A stretch of DNA of 64,000 nt from Peptoniphilus rachelemmaiella (GTDB lineage Bacteria; Bacillota; Clostridia; Tissierellales; Peptoniphilaceae). Below are positions 8,716 to 18,158 of the stretch, in pieces (within the stretch, counting starts at the first letter, position 1; each line of letters begins with the position of its first letter). Both the position numbers and the translations under genes were made by a program. The notes below the pieces were generated by a model. That model was given only the letters and a program-made list of their open reading frames with translations. It did not search any database and was not told where the DNA came from. Location: positions 1-64,000 of the forward strand of contig NZ_CALPBW010000006.1 of assembly GCF_943169845.1 (NCBI RefSeq). The letters run 5' to 3'.

Positions 8716-10882
8716 GCAGCATATTAAGGAAGACTTTTCCAGAATAAAAAACAACAGCATCGTCTTCGTGGTCTTTTTAGGTATCAGCCTGATCCCTTCG
8801 CTCTACGCCTGGTTCAACATCGCCGCCTCCTGGGATCCCTACAAACACACGGAGCACATTCCCATGGCCGTGGTCAACGAAGACAAGGGCTATGAACCGA
8901 CCCTCATTCCGAAAACCTTCGCCATCGGCGAGAAGGTAAAGATGAATCTCGCCGTGGAAGATACGGTGGATTGGGTGTTTACGGATCGCAAAGATGCCGT
9001 GGAAGGCGTGAAAAGCGGTCGTTATTACGCCGCCATCATTATTCCCGAGGATTTCAGCGAAAAGATGTTTTCCTTCCTTTCCCCGGCGGGGGAGGCGCCG
9101 GAATTGGAATACTATGTAAACGAAAAGAAAAACGCCATCGCTCCGAAAGTCGTTGGAAAAGAAGCGGGGAATCTGACGGATTGGGTGAAAGAAACCTTCA
9201 CAAAAACCCTCTACGACACGGCCTTCGACTCCCTTTTAACCTTTAAAGAAGACGGGGAGAATGCCCGCGTCGACGGGCTGTGGAATCGGCTGCAGCAGCA
9301 GCTGACACAAAGCGGCGAGACATTGGACGCCCAGGCCGCCACCCTCAGATCCTTTAAACAATTGGCGGAGGCCTCTCAAGTGGTGATGAAAAGCGGCGAC
9401 AGCCTTATGGACACATCGAGGAATACCCTGGAAGAAAACATGGCCCACATGAAAAGCGATCGAAAGGATTTGAAGGCATTAAAATCCACACTAAACGAAT
9501 TTCGGAAAAACATGGAAACGGCACTGGATAAAAACCTCCGCTACATGGAAACGATCAGCGGCGATGTGGACGATCTCTTCGCAGAAGGAGAGAAGCATCG
9601 AGACCGCCTTGTGGCCAATCGCCGGGCCGTGATCCGCACCTTGGAACAAGACATCGCGGACAAAGAGGACATGGAGAAAAAGGTCACGGATTTAAACAAT
9701 GGGCTCCCCGTGCCCCTTGGGGGCCTCGAGGGGGCGGCGGAGAAGATTCGCCGGAGCAAAGGCTATGAGGCGGCCATGTTGCGGGCCCTGGAAGCGGTAG
9801 ACGACAAAGGGGTCACGACACACGACGATGTCGCCGCCCTGCGCCGGGAATTTCTCGAGAGCAAAAAGAAAAACGAAGACAATTTGAAATCCCTTCGGCG
9901 AGAAATGAACGACACCCTCCTCGGGCCCATGGAATCCCTTCAAAAAAAATTGGACGGGGTAGGCGCAGACACGGAAAAACTTTGGGCCGACGCCGATCAA
10001 TCGGCGAGGGAAGTGGCACGCCTGTCGGAGAAACTGCAGGGAAATCTTTCCGCCCTTTCCCGCCACATGGACACATCCATCCAACTAATCGACGGGGCAA
10101 AACATGCCGTCGACGATCTCTATAGCCGCACCGTGGTGTTGGAAAATGCCGAGGGCGTGGATAAAATCAAGCTCTTTTTGTCGGAAGATACGAAGCAGTT
10201 AAGCCAATTTCTGTCTAAACCCATTGAGACGCGGGTGCACCCCATCTTTGCCGTGGAAAACTACGGCTCGGCCATGGCGGCTTTTTACACCACCTTGGCA
10301 TTGTGGGTGGGCGCCGTGATTCAGGTCGCTTTAATCGACGTAAAGACGCCGGCGTCCTACGAGAAAAAATACGGCCCCTTTAAGCCCCACGAACAATACT
10401 TCGGCAGGCTGGGCCTGTTTCTTTTCATCGCCACCATCCAGAGCCTGCTCATGGCCCTGGGGGATCTGTACTTTTTGGGAATTCAGTGCTTGCATCCGGC
10501 CCATTTCCTCTTCGCCGCCTGGGCGGCGTCGATGGTCTTTACCGTGCTTATCTACACCTTGACCATCTCCTTCGGCGACATCGGAAAAGCCATTTGCGTG
10601 GTCCTAATGGTCATTCAGGTGGCGGGCAGCGGCGGCACCTTTCCCATCGACGTGGCGCCGCGGTTTTTCAAGGCCCTGTATCCCTTCCTGCCCTTTGTCC
10701 ACAGCATGAACGCCATGAAAGAAACCATCGGCGGATTTTACGGCACCATGTACCTTCAATCCCTGTTGAACCTTACGCTCTATCTCGCCTTCGCCCTCAT
10801 CCTCGGTCTCGTCCTCAGAAAACCCATTATGGAAATAAACGATCGCTTCACGGAGCGTTTGGAAGAGACGAAACTCATGTAA
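8702..10882 (+). CDS. YhgE/Pip-family membrane protein (second of tandem pair)
   Basis: A 726-residue paralogue of the preceding protein with the same plan: N-terminal helix (SLIPSLYAWFNIAAS), a long coiled-coil ectodomain, and about six helices at the C-terminus starting at ENYGSAMAAFYTTLALW. It starts inside the previous gene; the overlap of 14 bases implies translational coupling. The ATG at 8702 is chosen over 8696 because AAGGA lies five bases upstream of the former but abuts the latter. The tight pairing suggests the two proteins form a heteromer. That is inference, as is any link to export of a small secreted protein; no such partner gene is adjacent. Confidence 0.85.
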   Translation: MKKIKQHIKEDFSRIKNNSIVFVVFLGISLIPSLYAWFNIAASWDPYKHTEHIPMAVVNEDKGYEPTLIPKTFAIGEKVKMNLAVEDTVDWVFTDRKDAVEGVKSGRYYAAIIIPEDFSEKMFSFLSPAGEAPELEYYVNEKKNAIAPKVVGKEAGNLTDWVKETFTKTLYDTAFDSLLTFKEDGENARVDGLWNRLQQQLTQSGETLDAQAATLRSFKQLAEASQVVMKSGDSLMDTSRNTLEENMAHMKSDRKDLKALKSTLNEFRKNMETALDKNLRYMETISGDVDDLFAEGEKHRDRLVANRRAVIRTLEQDIADKEDMEKKVTDLNNGLPVPLGGLEGAAEKIRRSKGYEAAMLRALEAVDDKGVTTHDDVAALRREFLESKKKNEDNLKSLRREMNDTLLGPMESLQKKLDGVGADTEKLWADADQSAREVARLSEKLQGNLSALSRHMDTSIQLIDGAKHAVDDLYSRTVVLENAEGVDKIKLFLSEDTKQLSQFLSKPIETRVHPIFAVENYGSAMAAFYTTLALWVGAVIQVALIDVKTPASYEKKYGPFKPHEQYFGRLGLFLFIATIQSLLMALGDLYFLGIQCLHPAHFLFAAWAASMVFTVLIYTLTISFGDIGKAICVVLMVIQVAGSGGTFPIDVAPRFFKALYPFLPFVHSMNAMKETIGGFYGTMYLQSLLNLTLYLAFALILGLVLRKPIMEINDRFTERLEETKLM

Positions 10883-10897
10883 ACAAAAGCTACAAAG

Positions 10898-10935
10898 AAT
10901 CTTCTCTGAACCGAGAAATCAGGGGAGATTTTTTA
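10898..10935 (+). terminator. Rho-independent terminator of the YhgE/Pip operon
   Basis: AATCTTCTCTGA pairs with TCAGGGGAGATT, followed by a T-run. Confidence 0.85.
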
Positions 10936-10982
10936 TTGCGCCCAGGCTTTAGAAGAAAATAGGAACAGAATTTTATATTATC

Positions 10983-11011
10983 TTGACTTTCGGACTTTAG
11001 TGGATTAAAAT
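10983..11011 (+). promoter_or_regulatory. Promoter of the ABC importer operon
   Basis: TTGACT, a 17-base spacer and TAAAAT, about 60 bases ahead of the lipoprotein gene. Confidence 0.75.
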
Positions 11012-11018
11012 ATTATAA

Positions 11019-11038
11019 ACTTAAGAGAGAGCTTAAGT
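11019..11038 (+). promoter_or_regulatory. Inverted repeat at the ABC operon start, possible operator
   Basis: ACTTAAG, six-base AGAGAG spacer, CTTAAGT: a perfect repeat with seven-base arms, lying just after the -10 box over the expected transcription start. This is a repressor-like position. The regulator is not encoded next to it. Confidence 0.45.
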
Positions 11039-11070
11039 GAAAAATACATAGGGATTTAGGAGAGATGACT

Positions 11071-12411
11071 ATGAAACTAAGAAACAGACGCTTTTTGTCG
11101 ATGGCGCTCGTAGCCATGATGCTGTTAGTCTTTACGGCAGCCTGTACCAAAGTCGATACTGGAAATTCCGGTAACAAAGGCGGCGATGCACCGAAAGAAG
11201 CGACGCGCGCAAAATTTGAAACCTTAAAAGACGGCGACCCGATTCACATCGGTATTGTAACCGGTACCGTATCTCAAGCGGAAGACGAATTCCGTGCGGC
11301 TCAAGAAGCCATTAAGAAATACGGCAACGCCGACGAAGGCGGCATGATTCGCCACGACACTTACCCCGACCGTTTCGAAGCGGAACAAGAAACCACCATT
11401 TCCAAAATTGTCGCCATGGCAGACGACCCGGATATGCGTGCTGTTATCGTGAACCAAGCCGTTCCCGGAACCTCCGCCGCATTCCAACAAATCCGCGCCA
11501 AACGCCCGGACATCATCTTAATCAACTTAACCGCACAAGAAGATACGGTAATGGCTGAAAACAGCTCGGACTTAGTATTAGATGCCGACAACGTCAGCCG
11601 CGGCTACCGCATCATCAAGGCAGCAAAAGACATGGGCGCAACGAAGTTTGCTCACATTACCTTCCCCCGCCACATGTCCATCGAGCTTTTGGCTCTGCGT
11701 CGTGCCATTATGGAAGAAGCCTGCAAGGATTTAGGTCTTGAATTTATTTCCTTAAACGCACCTGACCCCACCACTGACATCGGTGTTCCCGGCGCACAAC
11801 AATACATCGCAGAAAACATTCAACCCTGGATCGACAAATACGGTAAGGACACGGCGTTCTTCTGTACCAATGACGCCCACACGGAACCCTTGTTAAGAGG
11901 GGTTGCAGCCGGCGGCGCCATCTTCGTAGAACAAGACTTACCTTCCCCGATTATGGGTTATCCGAAAGCATTCTCCGTCGACATTCAAGACAAGGCCGGT
12001 GACTGGAAAGCCATCAATGCAGAAGTTGAAAAAGCCGTTGTCGCAGCCGGCGGTTCCGGTCGCATGGGTACCTGGGCATACTCCTTAGGTTACTCCCTCA
12101 CCTTAGGTGCCGTTGACTTAGTACAACAAGTACTCCACGGCAAAATGGAACTGACCAATATCGACAACATCATCGACTGCATCGACAACTACACCGAAGG
12201 TGCCAAGTGGATGGCTGTTAACTACGTGGATCGCGCAAGCGGCGAAAAGAAAGACAACCACATCTTGCTCGCACAAGACACCTATGTCTACGGCAAGGGT
12301 TACCTGGGCATGGATAAGGTTGAAGTACCTGAAAAATACATGACCATGAATATCGACTTGGATGCCATTAAAGCTTCGCAAGAACAAGCTGAAGGCGAAA
12401 CAGGTGAATAA
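11071..12411 (+). CDS. DUF3798-type substrate-binding lipoprotein
   Basis: A 446-residue secreted lipoprotein. The N-terminus has basic residues, a hydrophobic stretch and a lipobox (FTAAC, Cys about 25), so it should be cleaved and lipid-anchored outside the membrane. The body resembles DUF3798 proteins, which have a periplasmic-binding-protein-like architecture (IGIVTGTVSQAEDEF; later ILINLTAQED). It is the likely ligand-capturing component of the ATPase and two permeases that follow. The ligand is not known; DUF3798 is only loosely related to sugar- and nucleoside-binding proteins. The ATG at 11071 has AGGAG eight bases upstream, whereas the ATG at 11065 is too close to it. Codon use suggests high expression. 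Confidence 0.8.
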   Translation: MKLRNRRFLSMALVAMMLLVFTAACTKVDTGNSGNKGGDAPKEATRAKFETLKDGDPIHIGIVTGTVSQAEDEFRAAQEAIKKYGNADEGGMIRHDTYPDRFEAEQETTISKIVAMADDPDMRAVIVNQAVPGTSAAFQQIRAKRPDIILINLTAQEDTVMAENSSDLVLDADNVSRGYRIIKAAKDMGATKFAHITFPRHMSIELLALRRAIMEEACKDLGLEFISLNAPDPTTDIGVPGAQQYIAENIQPWIDKYGKDTAFFCTNDAHTEPLLRGVAAGGAIFVEQDLPSPIMGYPKAFSVDIQDKAGDWKAINAEVEKAVVAAGGSGRMGTWAYSLGYSLTLGAVDLVQQVLHGKMELTNIDNIIDCIDNYTEGAKWMAVNYVDRASGEKKDNHILLAQDTYVYGKGYLGMDKVEVPEKYMTMNIDLDAIKASQEQAEGETGE

Positions 12412-12443
12412 TCGTTCAACACACGATCATATGCATTGGAGAT

Positions 12444-12466
12444 AAACCAGCGATCTTCGTTGGTTT
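12444..12466 (+). terminator. Intercistronic hairpin between lipoprotein and ATPase
   Basis: AAACCAGCGA pairs with TTCGTTGGTTT around a three-base loop, followed by a short T-rich stretch. It probably acts as a leaky terminator or 3'-end stabiliser, giving more binding protein than transporter. That is a common arrangement in ABC importer operons, inferred here. Confidence 0.55.
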
Positions 12467-12488
12467 ATTTCTCATTAGGAGGTAAATT

Positions 12489-14084
12489 TTGGCTGAGAAC
12501 ATGATGGAGGTCCGACATGTCGAAAAGCGCTTTGGCGAAAACGTCGTATTAAAAGACGTAAGCTTCTCCTTAAAGCCCGGTGAAATCCTCGGGCTGGTCG
12601 GCGAAAACGGCGCAGGCAAATCGACCTTAATGAATATCATCTTCGGAATGGAAGTCATTCGGGAAACCGGAGGCTTCGACGGAGAAATCCTACTGAACGG
12701 CGAACCCATTGATTTTAAATCACCTATCGACGCCTTGGATGCGGGCATCGGCATGGTTCACCAGGAATTTAACTTAATTCCCGGGTTCACCGCCGCCGAA
12801 AACATTACGTTTAATATGGAGCGCACCAAGCAATCGGTGATCTCCTCCATCTTCGGAAAAAAGTATGCCACCATTGACACGGAGGCAAACATCGCCCTCT
12901 CCGGCGAATCCCTCGATACATTAGGCGTGAGCATCGACCCGAAAGGGATGGTCTCCGAAATGCCTGTAGGACATAAACAGTTTATCGAAATCGCGCGGGA
13001 AATTACTCGCGAAGACGTGAAGCTCATTATTATGGACGAGCCCACCGCCGTCTTAACCGAATCGGAAGCCGATCAACTGATGAAGGCCCTTCAACGGTTG
13101 TCGGACATGGGCATCGCCATTATCTTCATTACCCACCGCTTGCGTGAAATTCTGAGCATTTGCGATTCCATCGTCGTGCTTCGCGACGGAGAAATCGTGG
13201 AAAGCCGAAAGAACGAAGGCTTGAGCATCGATCAAATCGCCGCGTGGATGGTGGGCCGTGAAAACGGCATTCGCCCCGAAGGAAAAGACCCCAATCGGAA
13301 AGTGTCCGAAGAAGTGGCCCTGAGCATACGAAATTTGGCGGTGGATATGCCCGGCGAACAGGTTTACGACGTGAATCTCGACGTGCGGGAAGGGGAGATT
13401 TTAGGCATCGCCGGTCTCGCCGGCCAAGGCAAACTCGGCATCGCCAACGGCATCTTGGGCACCTATCCCGTATCCGGTTCCGTGGAATTTCACGGAAAGC
13501 CCCTGGCCCTCGGCCACACCAATAAAATTTTAAAAAGCAAGATCGCCTTTGTCTCCGAAGACCGACGAGGCGTGGGTCTTTTACTGGACGAACCCATTTA
13601 CTGGAACATCTCCTTTAACGCCATGCAGGTGCAAAACAAGTTCATCAAACGGGTTTTGGGCATGCGTTTTAGAGATGAAGCGGAAATGAAACGGGTTTCC
13701 GACGAATACATTCAGTCCCTGGCCATTAAAACCACAGGTGGCCACCAAAAGGCGGGGAACCTCTCCGGAGGCAATCAACAAAAAGTCTGCTTGGCCAAGG
13801 CCCTGTGCATGGATCCGGAGCTTTTGTTTGTATCGGAACCGACGCGGGGCATCGATATCGGCGCCAAGGAATTGGTGTTAAACGCCCTTGAAAAGATTAA
13901 TCGAGAAGAAGAGACGACCATCGTCATGATTTCTTCAGAATTAGAAGAATTGCGCAGCATTTGCGACCGCATCGCCGTCATTTGCGAAGGGCGCATTGCG
14001 GGCATCTTGCCTGCCACGGCAGATCCCGGCCAATTCGGCTTGTTAATGAGTGGTGAGAAAGTAGAGGTGGATACACGTGAATAA
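12489..14084 (+). CDS. ABC importer ATP-binding protein, two fused ATPase domains (RbsA/YufO type)
   Basis: A 531-residue cytoplasmic ATPase with two ABC domains in one chain, as in simple-sugar and nucleoside importers of the RbsA/YufO type. The first domain has Walker A GENGAGKS and Walker B IIMDEPTAVL. The second has a degenerate P-loop (GLAGQGKLG) but a strong signature (LSGGNQQK) and the FVSEPTRGIDIG motif typical of this class. The TTG start is favoured by AGGAGG six bases ahead. It overlaps the first permease gene by eight bases. The gene order binding protein-ATPase-permease-permease matches nucleoside-type importers, but the substrate is not shown. Confidence 0.9.
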   Translation: MAENMMEVRHVEKRFGENVVLKDVSFSLKPGEILGLVGENGAGKSTLMNIIFGMEVIRETGGFDGEILLNGEPIDFKSPIDALDAGIGMVHQEFNLIPGFTAAENITFNMERTKQSVISSIFGKKYATIDTEANIALSGESLDTLGVSIDPKGMVSEMPVGHKQFIEIAREITREDVKLIIMDEPTAVLTESEADQLMKALQRLSDMGIAIIFITHRLREILSICDSIVVLRDGEIVESRKNEGLSIDQIAAWMVGRENGIRPEGKDPNRKVSEEVALSIRNLAVDMPGEQVYDVNLDVREGEILGIAGLAGQGKLGIANGILGTYPVSGSVEFHGKPLALGHTNKILKSKIAFVSEDRRGVGLLLDEPIYWNISFNAMQVQNKFIKRVLGMRFRDEAEMKRVSDEYIQSLAIKTTGGHQKAGNLSGGNQQKVCLAKALCMDPELLFVSEPTRGIDIGAKELVLNALEKINREEETTIVMISSELEELRSICDRIAVICEGRIAGILPATADPGQFGLLMSGEKVEVDTRE

Positions 14085-15147
14085 AACATGGATTCAACGA
14101 ATCGGGCTGCCTCGACTGATCATCGGTCTATTCCTATTGGCCCTGTTTGCCGCGGCACCGGCCGCCGGCGTGTCTTTGGCGGATTCCATTCAAAACGTCT
14201 TGGCCCGCTTCGGCATGTTTTCTATTTTGGTACTGAGCTTGATTCCCATGGTGCAATCGGGCTGCGGGCTGAACTTCGGTTTGCCCATCGGCATCGTCGC
14301 CGGTATTTTAGGCGGCGTGACCAGCATTGAATTCGGTCTGACCGGATTCGCCGGCATCTTCTTGGGGATGCTTTTAGGTGCCTTGGTTGCCGTCGTCTTC
14401 GGCTGGGGCTATGGCGTCTTACTCAATAAAATCAAAGGCGACGAAATGTTGATCGCCACCTATGTGGGCTATTCCTTTACGGCCTTTATGTGCATGATCT
14501 ATTTGATCCTGCCCTACAAAAATCCGGTCTCCGTATTGAGCTACGCCGGTAAAGGCCTTTCCCAACAAATTCCCGTCGCCGCCTACTGGATGCACAACAC
14601 CGTCGATGCCGCAGGCACCAGAAGCTCCACCGGCGTCTTGACGGACTTCTTGAGCTTCCACATTTTCGGCGTGCGCATTCCCGTAGGGATGTATTTGATC
14701 TTCGCCGTCTTGGCCCTGGCCGTGTGGGCCTTCTTCCGCACGAAAACCGGTACGGCCATGACCGCCGTAGGATCCAATCCCGAATACGCCAGAGCCGGTG
14801 GTATCAACATTAATCGTATGCGTCTGTTCTCGGTTATTCTTTCCACCGTCATCGCTGCCGTGGGCATTATCGTCTATCAACAATCCTACGGATTTATTCA
14901 GCTTTATCAATCGCCCTTGTCCTTTACCTTCCAAACCGTGGCGGCCCTTTTAATCGGCGGCGCCAGTATTAACAAGGCAAATATTCCCAATGTCATCATC
15001 GGGACCTTCTTGTTCCAAGGGATTATTACCTTGACGCCGACGGTCATTAACGGGGCCATTAACATCGACGTGTCGGAAGTACTCAGATTGATCGTCACCA
15101 ACGGTATGATCGTCTACGCATTGACCAGGAGGAACAATAATGAATAA
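14077..15147 (+). CDS. ABC importer permease, BPD_transp_2 type (first)
   Basis: A 356-residue inner-membrane permease with eight to ten hydrophobic segments. It has family features such as CGLNFGLPIGIVAGILGG near the N-terminus and the cytoplasmic loop around AVGSNPEYARAGGININ, which contacts the ATPase. It starts at a GTG overlapping the ATPase stop and itself overlaps the next permease by eight bases, so the three should be made in step. It pairs with the second permease to form the translocation path. Confidence 0.9.
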   Translation: MNKTWIQRIGLPRLIIGLFLLALFAAAPAAGVSLADSIQNVLARFGMFSILVLSLIPMVQSGCGLNFGLPIGIVAGILGGVTSIEFGLTGFAGIFLGMLLGALVAVVFGWGYGVLLNKIKGDEMLIATYVGYSFTAFMCMIYLILPYKNPVSVLSYAGKGLSQQIPVAAYWMHNTVDAAGTRSSTGVLTDFLSFHIFGVRIPVGMYLIFAVLALAVWAFFRTKTGTAMTAVGSNPEYARAGGININRMRLFSVILSTVIAAVGIIVYQQSYGFIQLYQSPLSFTFQTVAALLIGGASINKANIPNVIIGTFLFQGIITLTPTVINGAINIDVSEVLRLIVTNGMIVYALTRRNNNE

Positions 15148-16288
15148 GTCCTTTACATCAAAGCTGTCGCGATACGCGGTGCCGATTCTGTTTATTATCA
15201 TCATCGCCATCGGCTTATGGATCGCCAGGCCGCCTTTGAGCTATGTTACTTCGGAAATCGGAAAGCGCATGGTGCGCAACACCTTCCTCGTCCTTTCTTT
15301 GATTATCCCCATTGTCGCCGGCATGGGCATTAACTTCGGTATCCCCTTGGGCGCCATGAGCGGCCAAATCGGTCTGATCTTTGCCCAAGACTGGGGCATT
15401 ACAGGGCCGGCGGGCATTTTAGTCGCCGTGTTAATCGGTACGCCCATCGCCATTTTGCTGGGTAAATTCTCCGGCCACGTATTAAATCGTGCCAGAGGAC
15501 GAGAAATGATCACCTCCATGATGCTCGCCTTCTTTATGCTGGGCGTGTACATGCTCTTTTTGCTCTATCTGTGTGGGTCTTTGGTGCCCATGCACAATCA
15601 GGCCATGATTTTGTCGAAAGGCTACGGGATCAAAAACTCCATCACCCTTACTTCGGGTCACGCCATCGACAACATCTTGCTTTACAACATCAATTTCCCC
15701 GTGTCGGCCACCCAAAGGGTAAACATCGACATTCCCGTGGTTACCATTTTAATCATCGCCCTGCTCTGCGCCTTTATCGTATGGTTTAAAAAGACCAAGC
15801 TGGGACACGACATGAAGGCCGTGGGGATGGATCAAGTGATTTCCGGAAACGCCGGGATCTACTCCGACAAAGTGCGGGTACAATCCATCGTGATCTCCAC
15901 CGTACTCGCTTGCTACGGGCAAATTATCTATTTGCAAAACATCGGTACCCTGGCCACTTACGCCGGGCAAGACCAAGCGGCCCTTTATGCGGCAGCGTCG
16001 ATTCTCGTCGGCGGCGCCAGCGTTATGCGGGCCACCATTCCCAATGCCGTCATCGGGACCATGTTGTTCCACTTAATGTTTATTATTCTGCCTCAAGCCG
16101 GACGTATCTTAACCGGCGATGCCATGATGGGCGAGTACTTCCGTACCTTTATCTCCTACGGTGTTGTTACCGTAGCCTTGATTATGCACGCCTACAATCG
16201 CATCAAACAAGCGGAAGAAGCACGTCAGGAAAACAAACGACAGGCATTAGGTGAAGGAGAGGATTCCTCCCCGACGCCTGCATCTTAA
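15140..16288 (+). CDS. ABC importer permease, BPD_transp_2 type (second)
   Basis: A 382-residue inner-membrane permease paralogous to the one before it. It has a matching MGINFGIPLGAMSGQIG segment and the ATPase-contact loop around AVGMDQVISGNAGIYSDKV. AGGAGG lies just upstream of its ATG inside the previous gene. A short hydrophilic tail (EEARQENKRQ and beyond) follows the last helix. It is the last gene of the importer operon, followed by a terminator. Confidence 0.9.
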   Translation: MNKSFTSKLSRYAVPILFIIIIAIGLWIARPPLSYVTSEIGKRMVRNTFLVLSLIIPIVAGMGINFGIPLGAMSGQIGLIFAQDWGITGPAGILVAVLIGTPIAILLGKFSGHVLNRARGREMITSMMLAFFMLGVYMLFLLYLCGSLVPMHNQAMILSKGYGIKNSITLTSGHAIDNILLYNINFPVSATQRVNIDIPVVTILIIALLCAFIVWFKKTKLGHDMKAVGMDQVISGNAGIYSDKVRVQSIVISTVLACYGQIIYLQNIGTLATYAGQDQAALYAAASILVGGASVMRATIPNAVIGTMLFHLMFIILPQAGRILTGDAMMGEYFRTFISYGVVTVALIMHAYNRIKQAEEARQENKRQALGEGEDSSPTPAS

Positions 16289-16318
16289 ATAAAGTTGCTT
16301 CGCCTAAGAGGCGAGAAA

Positions 16319-16342
16319 AGGGCGCCCGGTGCGCTCTTTTTT
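16319..16342 (+). terminator. Rho-independent terminator of the ABC importer operon
   Basis: AGGGCGC pairs with GCGCTCT around CCGGT, then a T-run. A second hairpin without T-run (TTCGCCT/AGGCGA) precedes it. Confidence 0.85.
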
Positions 16343-16398
16343 CTTAACCGCGTATCTGCAAAAACGCGGCGATAGGATGTATTTGCGGGAGGTGTTTT

Positions 16399-17151
16399 AT
16401 GTTTCGAAAAGAAGTAGAAAGCGTCGCTCAGGCGGCGGCGGACAAGGTTCGTTTTTTAAATGAAAACCCCACAGGTTATTTCGCCTCGTCTCTCCTGGCG
16501 GGGATGTTTATCGGCTTCGGCATCTTGCTTTCTTTTACCATCGGCGCCATGGGCTCCATGCCTCTTATGAAACTTTTCATGGGCATGTCCTTTGCCTGCG
16601 CCTTAAGCTTGGTCATTATGGCGGGGGCGGAGCTGTTTACGGGAAATAACCTGGTCATGGCCGCGGGCTTTCTGGAAAACACGGTCTCGGCCAAAGATGT
16701 GTTGAAACTTTGGGTGATCTGTTACGTGGGCAATTGGATCGGGAGCATTCTCCTCGCCTGGATCTTTGCCCACACGGGCCTTATGACCGAGGCCTTTTGT
16801 GCCGCCGTGGCACCGGTGGCGGCGGCGAAGGTGAGCATTCCCTTCGGCGCTTTGCTTTTGCGGGCCACATTATGCAATATGCTGGTCTGCCTCGCCGTGT
16901 GGTGCTCCATAAAAATGACCTCGGAGTCGGGGAAGCTTATCATGGTTTTCTGGATCATCGTCATCTTTTTTACGGCGGGCTTCGAACACTCCGTTGCCAA
17001 TATGGTGCTTTTATCCCTGGATTTTATGGCGCCGGGGACGGCCATGACCATGGGAAGTTATTTTTACAACATTTTAACGGCAACCTTGGGCAATATGATC
17101 GGCGGCATTTTCTTCGTCGCCGTGCCCTACACCCTTATGGCAAAGAAATAA
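16399..17151 (+). CDS. Formate/nitrite transporter (FocA/NirC) family channel
   Basis: A 250-residue pentameric channel-type membrane protein with six hydrophobic segments. It has the family's motif regions: AGMFIGFGILLSFTIGA in helix 1, a GAELFTGNN loop, and GFEHSVANM in helix 5, which carries the conserved channel histidine. Members move formate, nitrite or hydrosulfide. Formate is the likeliest in a fermenting anaerobe, although no pyruvate-formate lyase gene is nearby. GGGAGG precedes the ATG. It is transcribed alone, between two terminators. Confidence 0.9.
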   Translation: MFRKEVESVAQAAADKVRFLNENPTGYFASSLLAGMFIGFGILLSFTIGAMGSMPLMKLFMGMSFACALSLVIMAGAELFTGNNLVMAAGFLENTVSAKDVLKLWVICYVGNWIGSILLAWIFAHTGLMTEAFCAAVAPVAAAKVSIPFGALLLRATLCNMLVCLAVWCSIKMTSESGKLIMVFWIIVIFFTAGFEHSVANMVLLSLDFMAPGTAMTMGSYFYNILTATLGNMIGGIFFVAVPYTLMAKK

Positions 17152-17171
17152 TTTTACGCCATGAAATAGAG

Positions 17172-17197
17172 AAGCGATCGGCATTCGGTCGCTTTTT
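17172..17197 (+). terminator. Rho-independent terminator
   Basis: AAGCGATC pairs with GGTCGCTT, followed by T residues. Confidence 0.8.
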
Positions 17198-17279
17198 CCT
17201 TGTTTTCATGCTTTCCACGGCCTTTCATGGTATAGTTAAGTAGACAACAGTCAAGTTCAGAAGCAGAAAGGAAGATTTT

Positions 17280-18158
17280 ATGCACTACACAGGACAAACA
17301 TTTCGCCCGCCGAGAGAGGCCTATAGCCCGCTTTTGGAAGTGACGGTGGGTTGTTCCCACAATGAATGCACCTACTGTGCCATGTATAAGGACGTAAGTT
17401 TCAGAAAGGCGCCGAAGGAACAGGTCATCGCAGATCTCCAAGAGCTTTCGCCCTATGCCGATCGGCTGGATCGCATCTTTCTTTTAAACGGCGACCCCTT
17501 TATTTTAGATACGGCCTATCTTTTGGAAATCGCCGATTGGATTTACGAGTACTTGCCCAATATCGAGACCATTACCTGCTATGCGTCGATTTTCGATATA
17601 AAAAATAAAAGTATGGAGGATTTGAAGCGGCTGAGAAAGGCCGGCTACAATCAATTGTACATCGGCATCGAAACCGCCCACGATCCCACCTTAAAGCGCA
17701 TTAAAAAAGGTTGCACCCAAGAAGACGAGTACCGCGAGCTGGCCAAGCTTGAAGAAGCCGGCATCGACTGGATCTGCATGGTGATGTCCGGCATCGCCGG
17801 GAAAGAAGACAGCTTTGCCCATGCCGAGGAAACGGCGGCGCTTTTAAACAAGCATCAGCCCTTGAGCGTCTCGCCCCTGACCACCTCGGTGCACGCGGGC
17901 ACGGAGCTTGCGGCAGAAGTGGCGCGAGGGGATTTCGTGCCCTTGACGGAGGGGGACATTCTTCTCGAGGAAATCCACCTTCTGGAGCACTTGGATCTCA
18001 ACCCACGGGCACTGTTTTTCGGCGTCCACGCCTACAACACGGCGCCGGTCATCGGCCGCTTCTCTGAAAAAGAAGAGATGCTCAGAAAGCTTCGGGCGGT
18101 CTACGACAGCATGACGGAAGAGCAGAAAAACGCGCGGCTGCAACGCTACGGTTATTAA
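17280..18158 (+). CDS. Radical SAM protein, CX4CX2C type
   Basis: A 292-residue cytoplasmic radical-SAM protein. The iron-sulfur cysteines lie near residue 25 in GCSHNECTYCAMYK, with four residues between the first two cysteines rather than three. Other radical-SAM proteins of anaerobic Firmicutes with a CSHNxCxxC opening share this spacing. The TIM-barrel core follows (LLNGDPF, YIGIETAHD, GIAGKE). Its substrate is unknown. It shares its last base with the start of the decarboxylase gene, so a functional link with that enzyme and the small third gene is plausible. A purine-rich GAAAGGAAG motif precedes the ATG. Confidence 0.85.
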   Translation: MHYTGQTFRPPREAYSPLLEVTVGCSHNECTYCAMYKDVSFRKAPKEQVIADLQELSPYADRLDRIFLLNGDPFILDTAYLLEIADWIYEYLPNIETITCYASIFDIKNKSMEDLKRLRKAGYNQLYIGIETAHDPTLKRIKKGCTQEDEYRELAKLEEAGIDWICMVMSGIAGKEDSFAHAEETAALLNKHQPLSVSPLTTSVHAGTELAAEVARGDFVPLTEGDILLEEIHLLEHLDLNPRALFFGVHAYNTAPVIGRFSEKEEMLRKLRAVYDSMTEEQKNARLQRYGY

